The notes under the pieces: model-generated
Told to the model about the DNA's origin: nothing
What the model saw: only the letters and a program-made list of their open reading frames with translations
Databases searched by the model: none
Assembly (NCBI RefSeq): GCF_900169565.1
Contig: NZ_LT828648.1
Span: forward strand, 310,001 to 374,000
DNA: 64,000 nt
Origin: Nitrospira japonica
GTDB taxonomy: Bacteria > Nitrospirota > Nitrospiria > Nitrospirales > Nitrospiraceae
Direction: 5' to 3'
Shown here: positions 27,442-38,284 of the stretch, piece by piece
Position numbering within the stretch: the first letter of the stretch is position 1
How the letters are laid out: each line of letters begins with the position of its first letter
Position numbers and translations under genes: made by a program

Positions 27442-28851
27442 GTGAACGGCGCCATCGCTGCATCCAATCGCCAGATCATTTGTTTGATGATCCTGACCGC
27501 CGTGGTGTACGCGAACGCCTTCTCCGGATCCTTCCAGTTCGACGATTTTTCCGCCATATCGGAGAATCCGCATCTGGGCAGCTGGCGCACGTTTGTCGGC
27601 CATCTCGACCATATGGTGCGGCCGGTGCTGTACGCCACGTTCCTCGCGGATCGCACCCTCTTCGGCGGGAACGAAACCGGCTACCATATCCTGAATTGGC
27701 TGCTCCATCTTGGCTGCGGGATTCTTATGTATCTGGTGCTCACTCACGGCGTTACGGAGCAGGAACGGCACGTCCCCTTTTGGACTGCGGCGTTTTTCCT
27801 GGTCCATCCGCTTCAGACCGAAACCGTGACCTATATTTCCGGACGCGCCACCGGCCTGATGGCCTTCTTCTATCTGTCGGCCTTCGCGCTCTACCTCAAG
27901 GCGACGGAACCTCGGGTGGACGGGCCGACGCAGCGGCTTTATCTCATCGCCGCGCTTGTCCTGTTCGCCTTGGCTCTCGGCTCGAAGGAGACGGCGGTGA
28001 CCTTTCCACTCGCGTTGCTGCTCTGGGATATGACGATACGAAGGCTGACCGGCGCTGCGCTTCGCCGATCGTTCATGTTCCGCCATGCGCCGTTCTGGCT
28101 CTTACTTCTTGCCGTCGCCGCCGCGTGGATCTTTTGGCATCCCCGCTATCTCGCGCTCGCGCGGTTTAGTCTGGAGATCCGCCCTCTGACGGAGAATCTG
28201 CTGAGCGAAGTCCATGCGCTCTCCTACTCGTTACGCCTGCTGTTCTCCCCCTGGGAACAGAACTTCGATCATGATCTTCCCGTTTTCCACTCGGTGTTCC
28301 AATGGCCGCTGCCGCTCGATCTCGTCATCCTGGGCGGTTTGGCTGCCGCCGCGCTATTGACCCTCCGGCGCGTCCCGTTGTTCTCCTTCGGCATCGGCTG
28401 GTTCTTCCTGCAGTTGATCCCCACGAGCATCATCCCGCGCAACGACCTCTTGAGCGAACGGAATCTCTACCTGGCGTCGATCGGACTCTTGCTTGCGATC
28501 GTGATTTCAGCTTCCCATCTGGCTCGTCGGCCCGTCGGAGTACCGCCACTGCCGAAGATTGCACGGATCGGCACCGCGGCTCTTGCGTGGCTGCTGATCT
28601 CGACGCTGGCGCTGATGACCATCCAGCGGAACGGACTGTATCGCGGTCCTGTGCTGCTCTGGTCCGACGCGATCGAGAAATCTCCCCGCAAGGCCAGACC
28701 GCACAACAACCTCGGCCACGCCTACGCTCTGCGAGGCGACTGGGACAATGCCATCGAAGAGTTCCGGACCGCGGCCAGGCTCGATCCCGACTACGCTCTT
28801 GCTCAAGAAAACCTTCGAGCCGCCTACCTTCATCACATCGGCCGTCGGTAG
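27442..28851 (+). CDS. TMTC-like polytopic membrane protein with TPR tail
   Basis: A protein of 469 residues from the GTG at 27442; the frame is open 23 codons earlier but these overlap the start of the divergent gene. It has about ten hydrophobic helices and, in the first loop, FQFDDFSAISENPHLGSW, the acidic-pair motif of TMTC/PMT-like GT-C glycosyltransferases. QTETVTYISGRATG and GSKETAVTFPLALLLWD are conserved in this group. The C-terminal 55 residues hold one to two TPR units (ARPHNNLGHAYALRGDWDNA, then the EEFRTAARLDPDYA repeat). Likely an undecaprenyl-linked sugar transferase acting on exported proteins or glycans. It ends 10 bases from the stop of the opposite-strand gene. Confidence 0.72.
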   Translation: MNGAIAASNRQIICLMILTAVVYANAFSGSFQFDDFSAISENPHLGSWRTFVGHLDHMVRPVLYATFLADRTLFGGNETGYHILNWLLHLGCGILMYLVLTHGVTEQERHVPFWTAAFFLVHPLQTETVTYISGRATGLMAFFYLSAFALYLKATEPRVDGPTQRLYLIAALVLFALALGSKETAVTFPLALLLWDMTIRRLTGAALRRSFMFRHAPFWLLLLAVAAAWIFWHPRYLALARFSLEIRPLTENLLSEVHALSYSLRLLFSPWEQNFDHDLPVFHSVFQWPLPLDLVILGGLAAAALLTLRRVPLFSFGIGWFFLQLIPTSIIPRNDLLSERNLYLASIGLLLAIVISASHLARRPVGVPPLPKIARIGTAALAWLLISTLALMTIQRNGLYRGPVLLWSDAIEKSPRKARPHNNLGHAYALRGDWDNAIEEFRTAARLDPDYALAQENLRAAYLHHIGRR

Positions 28852-28861
28852 AACCCGCCGT

Positions 28862-29710
28862 TCAGTTGCTCGACTGCTGCAAGACGGCATGGCCGTAGCG
28901 GAGCAGCCTGGTCGCCTGTTCCCAGCGGTCCGTGACGTTCATGCCCACGAGCAGCAGGCGATGGCCGTCCTTAAACATACTGGCGATGAGGCAGCGCCCG
29001 GCTTTGCTCGTGTAGCCCGTCTTGACGCCGTTCACGTCCGGATCGAGCAACAGTTCGTTGGTGCTGTGAAGCGATACCTGCCGTTTGCCGTCGACGCTGG
29101 AGATCTCGCGCACGACCGTCCGGACCATCATCGAAAACTCGGGCGCCTGCAGGGCCTTCCCGGTCAAGGCCGCCAGATCCGCCGCGGTGGAGAAATGGCC
29201 CGGCGCATCGAAGCCGCAGGCATTGACGAAATGCGTATCGGCCAATCCCAATGCACGGGCCCGTTCGTTCATCATCATCACGAACCGGTCGGCGTCTCCC
29301 CCCACGTGCCAGGCGACCGCTTCGCAGGCGTCGTTCGCGCTCGTCACCAACATGGCGGTGAGCAAATCGCGCAGTAAAAATTGTTCACCCGCATGAAGCT
29401 TGAGAGAGGATCGATGCACGAGAGCGCGCCCGTCGACCTGCACGACCTGGTCGGGAGACGCAGTTTCCAACGCCACCAATGCCGTCATGATTTTCGTCAG
29501 GCTGGCAGGCGGGAGCCGCCGTGCCGCGTCCTTTTCGAAAAGTACACGACCGGACCCGAGTTCGACCAGGTAGAGGGCCGATGCGTGAACAGCCGGACGG
29601 TCCGGCGGCCCGGCTCGCGCGTCCTGTTCGAAGGCGGCACAGGGCCATGCTGCACCGGCCGTCATCACCAGTGCCGCCGATAGCGACCCGACGAGAAATC
29701 GCCACTCCAT
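28862..29710 (-). CDS. D-alanyl-D-alanine carboxypeptidase (penicillin-binding protein 5/6 type), short form
   Basis: A 282-residue exported serine DD-peptidase that trims peptidoglycan stem peptides. All three active-site motifs are present: SLTK with Ser70 as nucleophile and Lys73, SAN at 124-126, and KTG at 230-232. A signal peptide covers about residues 1-26. PBP5/6 proteins are usually 370-400 residues; this one stops after the catalytic domain and lacks the beta-rich C-terminal domain and amphipathic membrane anchor, so it may be soluble in the periplasm. It starts 12 bases downstream of the next gene's stop in the same direction. Confidence 0.88.
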   Translation of the reverse strand: MEWRFLVGSLSAALVMTAGAAWPCAAFEQDARAGPPDRPAVHASALYLVELGSGRVLFEKDAARRLPPASLTKIMTALVALETASPDQVVQVDGRALVHRSSLKLHAGEQFLLRDLLTAMLVTSANDACEAVAWHVGGDADRFVMMMNERARALGLADTHFVNACGFDAPGHFSTAADLAALTGKALQAPEFSMMVRTVVREISSVDGKRQVSLHSTNELLLDPDVNGVKTGYTSKAGRCLIASMFKDGHRLLLVGMNVTDRWEQATRLLRYGHAVLQQSSN

Positions 29711-29722
29711 GCCGTCGAACGA

Positions 29723-30520
29723 CTATCGGCCGAACAGACCCTTCATGAAGTTGCCGGCCTTATCCGCGGCGGACTCCTCGGAGGGCGCTTCCGGTTCCGG
29801 CGCCGGCGGAGCCTCCTGCGGCATGGCCTGTGGCCTGCCTTGGCCCCGCCCCATGTTCGGCGGCGGCGTCCCGCTCACGTCGGGCCTGCCCATCGGCTGT
29901 CCCATCCCCTGGCGTCCCATGCCCATCATGCCGCTCATGTCGAATTTCGTAAATCCCTCAGGGATCTCGAAGAGTCCCGGGTCCTGGGCTCCGATTTTCA
30001 GATTGCTGAGCTCCGTCAGCATCCGCTTCTTCTCGTTGCCTTCCTTATAGAGCAGGTCCTGCTTGACGTTGATGCCCTCCCGTGTCCGCCAGGAAAAGCC
30101 CCCGAACTTCTTTCCGTCCGTGCTCGTCGCGATGGTCTTGTACTTCGTGACTTTGACACCGTTCAAGGTTTCCTCGCCCATCGCCGTGTCTTCATAACTC
30201 CATTGGGACGGATCGCCGCCCCTGGACTGCCCGCCGCCGATGGGATGCTCCATGTACATCTTCTGCGACGGCATGACTTGCCACACCACTTTGGTGTCAT
30301 ACCGGTAGATCTGAACCGCCCCTTCGCCGCCGCCGGTCAACAGCTCCTTGCGCTCCTTGGTCGGCGTCACGAAGACACGTTGCTGGATCGTGCCTTCCTC
30401 GTTTTGGACCGTCTCATCGGCCGAATACTCCGCCTGGGGCCGTCCCATCGGAGCCGCATAGGCAGGCCACACAGCCGCCAGATTCACCAGCGCGATCACC
30501 AGTGCCATGACGTATGACAT
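29723..30520 (-). CDS. exported DUF4412-like protein with Met/Pro-rich tail
   Basis: A 265-residue protein; AGGAGGG seven bases upstream fixes the start at 30520, and the 132-codon open extension above it is rejected. The signal peptide is MSYVMALVIALVNLAAVWPAYA. The core (VFVTPTKERKELL, YRYDTKVVWQVMPSQKMYME, VTKYKTIATSTDGKKFGGFS, FEIPEGFTKFD) matches the DUF4412-type beta-barrel of small exported proteins, which may bind lipids or report them. The final 75 residues are rich in Met, Gly, Pro and Gln (MMGMGRQGMGQPMGRP), resembling a copper-binding or disordered tail. A second DUF4412-like protein is encoded at 51935-52660. Confidence 0.7.
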   Translation of the reverse strand: MSYVMALVIALVNLAAVWPAYAAPMGRPQAEYSADETVQNEEGTIQQRVFVTPTKERKELLTGGGEGAVQIYRYDTKVVWQVMPSQKMYMEHPIGGGQSRGGDPSQWSYEDTAMGEETLNGVKVTKYKTIATSTDGKKFGGFSWRTREGINVKQDLLYKEGNEKKRMLTELSNLKIGAQDPGLFEIPEGFTKFDMSGMMGMGRQGMGQPMGRPDVSGTPPPNMGRGQGRPQAMPQEAPPAPEPEAPSEESAADKAGNFMKGLFGR

Positions 30521-30693
30521 GTCGAATCCCTCCTGAAGTTGGTCGCGGACGCCTGCGTGCGGTTTGCCGCCAAGCTGGAAACGGAAAGAATGAGCGCAGA
30601 AGAGAAGGCACATGAAGTGGCCAGAGGGTACCCCCTCAGGCGAACGAAGTAAAGCCTCCCGTTGGTGTCGGGCGGGGGCCCTCCCCTTCCGGC

Positions 30694-33372
<2,679 letters not shown>

Positions 33373-33448
33373 AGGATTCCTGCCGAAGGTCGCCGGATCG
33401 GGAACCGGCGGCCTGCCGCAGGCTAACAGGGTGGCTGGAAGAAAACTA

Positions 33449-33472
33449 GCCCTGCGGGCTGACCCGCAGGGC
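33449..33472 (-). terminator. intrinsic terminator of the cytochrome c peroxidase gene
   Basis: GCCCTGCGGG-CTGA-CCCGCAGGGC is a perfect 10-bp stem with a tetraloop. On the minus strand it is followed by TAGTTTTC, a weak U-tract. It lies about 72 bases downstream of the peroxidase stop (33545) and upstream of the glucosidase gene, so it separates the two. Confidence 0.7.
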
Positions 33473-33544
33473 GAGGAGACGCCGAGGCCTCTTCATGAAA
33501 CCATCGCACGAAGAGACCTCGACAGAATGGAGGGAACGCGGCGG

Positions 33545-34621
33545 TCACCGAGGAAACACCTTCGGTGCCTTGACATGTTGCCATCCTTCTCCGTTGAGCG
33601 ATCGGAGAAAGACCACGACGTCTTTCTTTTCCTGGTCGGTCAATTCGAGCGGAATGATCGTGTTGTCCCGGTGGGGGTTCTCGATCCCCCCCTGATTGTA
33701 AAATTCGACGACCTCTTCCAATGTCTTGAACCGCCCGTCATGCATGTACGGAGCGGTGCGGGCGATCTCACGCAACGTCGGCGTCTTGAACGCGCCGATA
33801 TCTTCCGGATTCTTGGTGACCATATAACGGCCCAAATCCACGGTATTGTTGTCCCATCCGATCCCGAGGTTATGGAACTTCTCGTCGGAGAAGTTGAAAT
33901 TCGAGTGACAACGGACGCAGCGGGCCTTGCCCCTGAACAGCTCGAGGCCGCGCTTGGCTTCCTCGGAAATGGCGCCCTCCTCTCCTCCATAGTCGAACCG
34001 GTCCGCCGGACTGTTGCCGGACAGTATGGTGCGCTGGAAACTGGCGATCGCCTTCGCCACCCCGTCCATGGTCACGTCGGTTCCGAACACGTCCTTGAAC
34101 ATCTTGCGGTAGCCGGCGAGCTTCTTCATTTTGACGAGCATATCGTCGTAGTTTGCAAACCCATGCTCGACGGGGTTGGTAAACGGCCCGATGGATTGCT
34201 CCTCGAGCGTCGCGGCGCGTCCATCCCAGAACTGCGCCTCGGCAAACACGCGATTGAACGCGGCCGGAGCGCTCCTGCCGCCCTTGAGGTTGAACACGCC
34301 CGTCGATACCGGCTTCCCATCGGTGAACCCCTTGCCGGGCAAGTGGCAGCTCACGCACGCGACGGTGTTATTCTTGGAGAGGCGATTGTCAAAAAATAAT
34401 GTGCGGCCGAGTTCAACCTTGGCGGCCGTCAACGGATTGTCTTTCGGGACATAGCTGTTAGGATCTTCCAGCCCGAGCAGTTGGGGAAGTTTGACCACTT
34501 CGGCGGATTTGGCGGCGTCCTTGGCCGTCTCCGCCTGTCCAATCATCGCCCACGTGAAGATCGAGAGACTGGCTCCGACTGCCACGGCCATGCCCACTTT
34601 GACCAACGATCTCTGCTTCAT
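33545..34621 (-). CDS. di-haem cytochrome c peroxidase (CcpA/MauG family)
   Basis: A 358-residue periplasmic peroxidase that reduces hydrogen peroxide to water using electrons from small c-type cytochromes. A signal peptide covers about residues 1-30. Two haem-binding CxxCH motifs are visible: CVSCH at 89-93 and CVRCH at 235-239. Family motifs around them include GRTLFFDNRLSKNNTVAC, SAPAAFNRVFAEAQFWDGRA, and APYMHDGRFKTLEEVVEFYN, where the Met is a likely axial ligand. It is downstream of a lipoprotein gene that faces oxyR, so peroxide control is plausible. A strong hairpin lies just upstream of its start. Confidence 0.9.
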   Translation of the reverse strand: MKQRSLVKVGMAVAVGASLSIFTWAMIGQAETAKDAAKSAEVVKLPQLLGLEDPNSYVPKDNPLTAAKVELGRTLFFDNRLSKNNTVACVSCHLPGKGFTDGKPVSTGVFNLKGGRSAPAAFNRVFAEAQFWDGRAATLEEQSIGPFTNPVEHGFANYDDMLVKMKKLAGYRKMFKDVFGTDVTMDGVAKAIASFQRTILSGNSPADRFDYGGEEGAISEEAKRGLELFRGKARCVRCHSNFNFSDEKFHNLGIGWDNNTVDLGRYMVTKNPEDIGAFKTPTLREIARTAPYMHDGRFKTLEEVVEFYNQGGIENPHRDNTIIPLELTDQEKKDVVVFLRSLNGEGWQHVKAPKVFPR

Positions 34622-34644
34622 CGCACGATCCTTTCTTTCTTGAG

Positions 34645-34682
34645 CGACGGACGCGGGGTCGGCCCCCGCCCCGCGTCCGTCG
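34645..34682 (-). other. strong 14-bp hairpin between lipoprotein and peroxidase genes
   Basis: CGACGGACGCGGGG (34645-34658) pairs perfectly with CCCCGCGTCCGTCG (34669-34682) around a ten-base loop. It begins three bases after the lipoprotein stop and ends 23 bases before the peroxidase start. No U-tract follows on the minus strand, so it may reduce read-through or set mRNA processing rather than terminate fully. Confidence 0.6.
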
Positions 34683-34684
34683 GA

Positions 34685-35050
34685 TTATTGCATCTGTCCA
34701 TGCGGTACCTGGCGGCGGTAATCGATCGCCAGCTGATCCGCCTGCTCGGCCGCAGCCCAGAGTTGACGGGCTTGAGTCCGGCGCCGACTCGCCTCTTGAT
34801 CGCCCACGCCCAATTGGGACTCGTACCACCGGGCTTCCCATTCGGCACGCGCGGCGAGCGCACGAAGGTCCGAGGCCTGCCTCTGATATTGCGCCGTCAG
34901 CTCACGAGCTTGATCCTGCGAAACAAACCGCGGGCCGGCCGGCTGCCCCGACGCAGCGGACGTATCGGTCATCTCGGCAGCGCAGCCGGAAAGGAGCATG
35001 ACCGCGGCCAATAACCCGGCCTGAGCCGTATGTGTGGCTTGTGTTTTCAT
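34685..35050 (-). CDS. small lipoprotein divergent from oxyR
   Basis: A 121-residue lipoprotein; the ATG at 35050 follows GAGGGGTGG, and an in-frame GTG three codons earlier is an alternative. The signal ends in MLLSGC. The mature region is a helical, Ala/Gln/Arg-rich protein (QARELTAQYQRQASDLRALA and on, then ASRRRTQARQLWAAAEQADQ), likely a coiled coil. It resembles unnamed lipoproteins seen beside stress regulators. The gene shares a divergent promoter region with oxyR and precedes the di-haem peroxidase, so it may be part of the peroxide response. Confidence 0.65.
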   Translation of the reverse strand: MKTQATHTAQAGLLAAVMLLSGCAAEMTDTSAASGQPAGPRFVSQDQARELTAQYQRQASDLRALAARAEWEARWYESQLGVGDQEASRRRTQARQLWAAAEQADQLAIDYRRQVPHGQMQ

Positions 35051-35109
35051 CGTTTCCACCCCTCTCTACCCGAGATCGTGTTCGGCGGTTTTGTCGCTCG
35101 GGCACCCAT

Positions 35110-35169
35110 ACGATACGCACCTCCATATGATTAGTCCAATTGATTGTTGATTCGATGATGATTTATATT
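35110..35169. promoter_or_regulatory. back-to-back divergent promoters of oxyR and the lipoprotein gene
   Basis: Plus strand: TTGATT (35140-35145), 18 bases, TATATT (35164-35169), leading to oxyR. Minus strand: TTGGAC (35139-35134), 18 bases, TATCGT (35115-35110), leading to the lipoprotein and peroxidase. The two -35 boxes abut, so one regulator bound between them could control both directions, as is usual for LysR-type regulators. No exact OxyR ATAG-N7-CTAT site was found. Confidence 0.42.
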
Positions 35170-35190
35170 ATTTATTGACTGGATCCTACG

Positions 35191-36108
35191 ATGACGCTGA
35201 CCGAGCTGAAATATCTGGTGGCAGTTGCGCAGGAGCGCCACTTCGGGAGGGCGGCCGAACGGTGCCATATCAGTCAGCCGGCGCTGAGTCTGGCCATCCG
35301 AAAGCTGGAGGAAGAGCTCGGGACTTCGGTGCTGGAGCGGCGCAAGAACCAGATCACGTTGACGGCGCTGGGCGAGAAAGTCGTACAACAGGCTCAGCGG
35401 GTCTTGGAGGCGGCGGAACAGATCCCGCTCATCGTCGCGCAGGGCAAGGACCAGCTCGTAGGGGTCTTCAAACTGGGGGTCATTGCGACGGTCGGGCCGT
35501 ACATTCTTCCCGACCTGATTCCCCTGCTCCACAGGCGCGCGCCTTCGATGCCCCTGGAGATCGAGGAAAACCTTACCGTCAATTTGAACCAGATGCTGCA
35601 ACATGGGCAGCTCGACGCCATCATCGTGGCGCTGCCTCATGAAGAGACGGGGATACTCACACAACCTCTTTATGAAGAACCATTCAAAGTCGTGATCCCC
35701 GTGACCCATCCTTGGGCCAAGAAGAAACGCATTGAGACCGACGACCTCGGCACGGAAAAGGTGATCCTTCCGCACGCCGGACATTGTTTTCGACGGCAGC
35801 TTTTGGACCATTGCCCGGAAATCAGCCGGTCCGACCGAGAGGGCATCCAGGGCAATTCCCTCGAAACGATCAGACAGATGGTGGCTTCAGGTTTGGGCAT
35901 CACGGTGCTACCGTGCAGCGCCTTGTCTCCCAAACATCACCACAAACGGCTGCTCGCCATTCCCTTCACCGATCCGGTGCCGGAACGGCAGATCGGATTG
36001 GCTTGGCGGAAGGGTTTTGCCAGGCCGGCCGCACTGGAGGCGATCCAAGAAACGGTGCGTTTGTTGAAAATTCCCGGGCTGACAATGCAGAAAGAAAGCC
36101 ACGTGTAA
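35191..36108 (+). CDS. oxyR: peroxide-sensing LysR-type regulator OxyR
   Basis: A 305-residue LysR-type regulator, the same length as E. coli OxyR. The N-terminal winged helix is LKYLVAVAQERHFGRAAERC followed by HISQPALSLAIRKLEEELG. The sensor domain has GHCFRRQLLDHC with Cys199 and Cys208, the same numbers as the two cysteines that form the regulatory disulphide in E. coli OxyR, followed by GNSLETIRQMVASGLGITVLP, another OxyR hallmark. It senses hydrogen peroxide and activates protective genes. The adjacent divergent lipoprotein and the di-haem peroxidase are natural targets. It has no strong ribosome site and a short leader. Confidence 0.93.
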   Translation: MTLTELKYLVAVAQERHFGRAAERCHISQPALSLAIRKLEEELGTSVLERRKNQITLTALGEKVVQQAQRVLEAAEQIPLIVAQGKDQLVGVFKLGVIATVGPYILPDLIPLLHRRAPSMPLEIEENLTVNLNQMLQHGQLDAIIVALPHEETGILTQPLYEEPFKVVIPVTHPWAKKKRIETDDLGTEKVILPHAGHCFRRQLLDHCPEISRSDREGIQGNSLETIRQMVASGLGITVLPCSALSPKHHHKRLLAIPFTDPVPERQIGLAWRKGFARPAALEAIQETVRLLKIPGLTMQKESHV

Positions 36109-36125
36109 CTATGCGATCCGTTGGA

Positions 36126-36162
36126 GGCTTGAAATTTGGAACTTGGAGTTTGAAGCTTGAGA
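36126..36162 (+). repeat. degenerate TTG(A/G)A short-tandem repeat
   Basis: Between oxyR and the first caspase gene, units such as CTTGAAA, TTTGGAA, CTTGGAG, TTTGAAG, CTTGAGA follow each other at about seven-base spacing. The pattern is a decayed 7-bp tandem repeat in a non-coding gap of about 175 bases. No function is evident. Confidence 0.45.
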
Positions 36163-36284
36163 AGCCACGAGGCTTGCGTTCATATTTGGCCGTTGCTTTT
36201 TAGTCGAACCAAGAGGACAATTCGGCGACATACATGCGGATCGAGCCCGGGTCGGGCCATGCGGTGTACGCAAAGAGAGAATCC

Positions 36285-38207
36285 ATGCTTCGGTCGTGTT
36301 CACGGATTCTGAAGCGATTCCGCCCTCACATTCTGTTCTTCCTTCTTTTCCTCTCAACTCCGGCAAGGGCCGGGATCACAATCGACGGTCGTGATGCGGC
36401 CGACTATGTCTCCGAGCAGACCGGTGAAGTCTGGGCCGTCGTCATCGGAATCAATGAGTACCAGTATGCGCCAAAGTTGAAATATGCCGTGTCGGACGCC
36501 AGAGAGGTGGCGCGGGTGTTGGAGCAGCAGGGCTTCCAGACCACGGCGTTGTTCGATCTTCAGGCCACCCGCCGTGCCATCGTCAGCGAGCTGGGCGGAA
36601 AGCTCGTGAAGAAGGTGTCTCCCCGCGACCGAGTCCTCATCTACTATGCCGGACATGGCGTTGAGCAAAAGGTCGAAGGAGGCAAGGTCATGGGCTACCT
36701 CCTTCCGGTGGACGGCGAAATGGACGACTTCGCCGGAACCAGTATCAGCATGGGACTGATCAAAGAGCTGGCCGACGCGCTGCCTTCGAAGCACGTCTTA
36801 TTCGTTGTCGATTCCTGCTATGGAGGAATCGCAGGACAATCGTTTCGCAGCGCGAACCGGTCGAAAGCCACCGAAGACTACGTTCGCTTGATTACCAGGG
36901 AGCGGGGACGGCAGGTCATCACGGCCGGAGGCCCGGATCAGGAAGCCCTGGAATCTCCGGAATGGGGTCACAGTGTGTTCACCCACTATTTCCTGAACGG
37001 CATCGAGCAGGGATTGGCTGACCTCAACAACGACGGCATCATTCCCGCCTCCGAGCTCTATACCTATCTGGACAGCCGGGTGTATGCCGCCGCGCAGCTG
37101 AAGGGGCATACGCAGAGACCCGAACTGTGGTCGCTGGCAGCGGACAAGGGCGAATTCGTGTTTATATACGGGGGAAAGTCATCCCGTCCGACCGCTGAAA
37201 TGTCCGCCGGGACGACACAGCCGCCCGAACGAGCAGCCGGTACCGGTCGACCAGGAACACCGATGCCCGTCGATCAAGACTCCCGAACCGGCATCGCCCA
37301 CTACGCCACGAGACCACGGGTTACTTCATCGGAATCCCAGAATCCCGATTCCGGATCCACCGACGCCCCAGATGTCCGGGTTCTTGACCGAGATCCGGCC
37401 GGCTGCACCTGGGTCGGTTCAACCGCTCGGGTGCCGTTCGGTGTCCACAACACGAGACATCAGGCTCAGGCGCAGGCGGTCTCCGTAGCGAGGGCGAAAG
37501 CCCTGCGCCGCTTTCTCGGCATCAAGGTACAAAACAGTTTTGTGGATTTCATGCAGGCCAACGATCTGAAGGACCAGGCCTCCTTGACTCAGCAAATCCT
37601 GCACATGACGCAGGAAGGGCACATCCTCAAAGAACAGATCCTGACATCCCGCGTGGAACACGGGACCTCCTGCCAGAGTTGCGAATACGAGGTCGCATTG
37701 AAAGACTGCCTGCTTCCCTCCTCCGACCGGATCGATCGGAATTTCAGAGTCTCCCTTGCAATGAGCCGGAGCACGTTTCGCGAGGGAGACGAAGGCCTTC
37801 TCTATGTGAGTGCGACCAAAGACGCCTACGTCCATATTTACAGCATCGACGTGGACCAGAATGCGGTTCTTCTGTTTCCCAACGAGTACGCGAAGGACAA
37901 TCTCATCCGCGCCGGGCGGCCGTTCATCTTCCCGAGCGAGGACCTGCGTCAGCAAGGGATGAAACTGAAAGCCCGCCTTCCGGCCGGGGCATCGAGCTCC
38001 GCCGAAATGATTCGGGTGATTGCGACAAGCACGCCCATGCCTCTCCCGCTCCTCGACCCCAATCAGGACGACCGCGGTCATCCTGGCTCCCCGGTCGAAA
38101 AGGATCTGCAGGCCAGGGGGACATACCTGTATCTGGTCGCGAAACTGCTTCGCGCCAAAGTATCGTGGGTGGAGGACGGCCAAGCTTTCACGATTCATGC
38201 GGACTGA
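36285..38207 (+). CDS. exported caspase-family (C14) peptidase with DUF4384-like C-terminus
   Basis: A 640-residue protein started at the ATG at 36285 (an earlier in-frame ATG at 36234 would bury the signal). The signal peptide is about residues 14-29. Residues 48-310 are a caspase/metacaspase domain: VWAVVIGINEYQYAPKLKYA, catalytic His124 in YYAGHG and Cys178 in VVDSCYGG. DLNNDGIIPASELYTYL at the end of this domain is an EF-hand-like loop (DxNxDGxIxxxE). After a disordered Ser/Pro linker, residues 430-640 match the DUF4384-type domain (FREGDEGLLYVSATKDAYVH, then LFPNEYAKDNLI). Bacterial C14 enzymes usually cut after Arg/Lys. It is the first of two caspase genes in tandem. Confidence 0.85.
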   Translation: MLRSCSRILKRFRPHILFFLLFLSTPARAGITIDGRDAADYVSEQTGEVWAVVIGINEYQYAPKLKYAVSDAREVARVLEQQGFQTTALFDLQATRRAIVSELGGKLVKKVSPRDRVLIYYAGHGVEQKVEGGKVMGYLLPVDGEMDDFAGTSISMGLIKELADALPSKHVLFVVDSCYGGIAGQSFRSANRSKATEDYVRLITRERGRQVITAGGPDQEALESPEWGHSVFTHYFLNGIEQGLADLNNDGIIPASELYTYLDSRVYAAAQLKGHTQRPELWSLAADKGEFVFIYGGKSSRPTAEMSAGTTQPPERAAGTGRPGTPMPVDQDSRTGIAHYATRPRVTSSESQNPDSGSTDAPDVRVLDRDPAGCTWVGSTARVPFGVHNTRHQAQAQAVSVARAKALRRFLGIKVQNSFVDFMQANDLKDQASLTQQILHMTQEGHILKEQILTSRVEHGTSCQSCEYEVALKDCLLPSSDRIDRNFRVSLAMSRSTFREGDEGLLYVSATKDAYVHIYSIDVDQNAVLLFPNEYAKDNLIRAGRPFIFPSEDLRQQGMKLKARLPAGASSSAEMIRVIATSTPMPLPLLDPNQDDRGHPGSPVEKDLQARGTYLYLVAKLLRAKVSWVEDGQAFTIHAD

Positions 38208-38284
38208 CGGGCTTCGGCGGAAGGATCGGGAGATTGAGCATTGACCAATTGTATTTCACGGACGCTGCGGAGGAAGAATCCGGC

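Noticed and set aside
37679-38284. A 202-codon N-terminal extension of the second caspase gene
   Set aside because: It lies inside the first caspase gene in another frame. The start at 38285 has a ribosome site and begins a proper lipoprotein signal.
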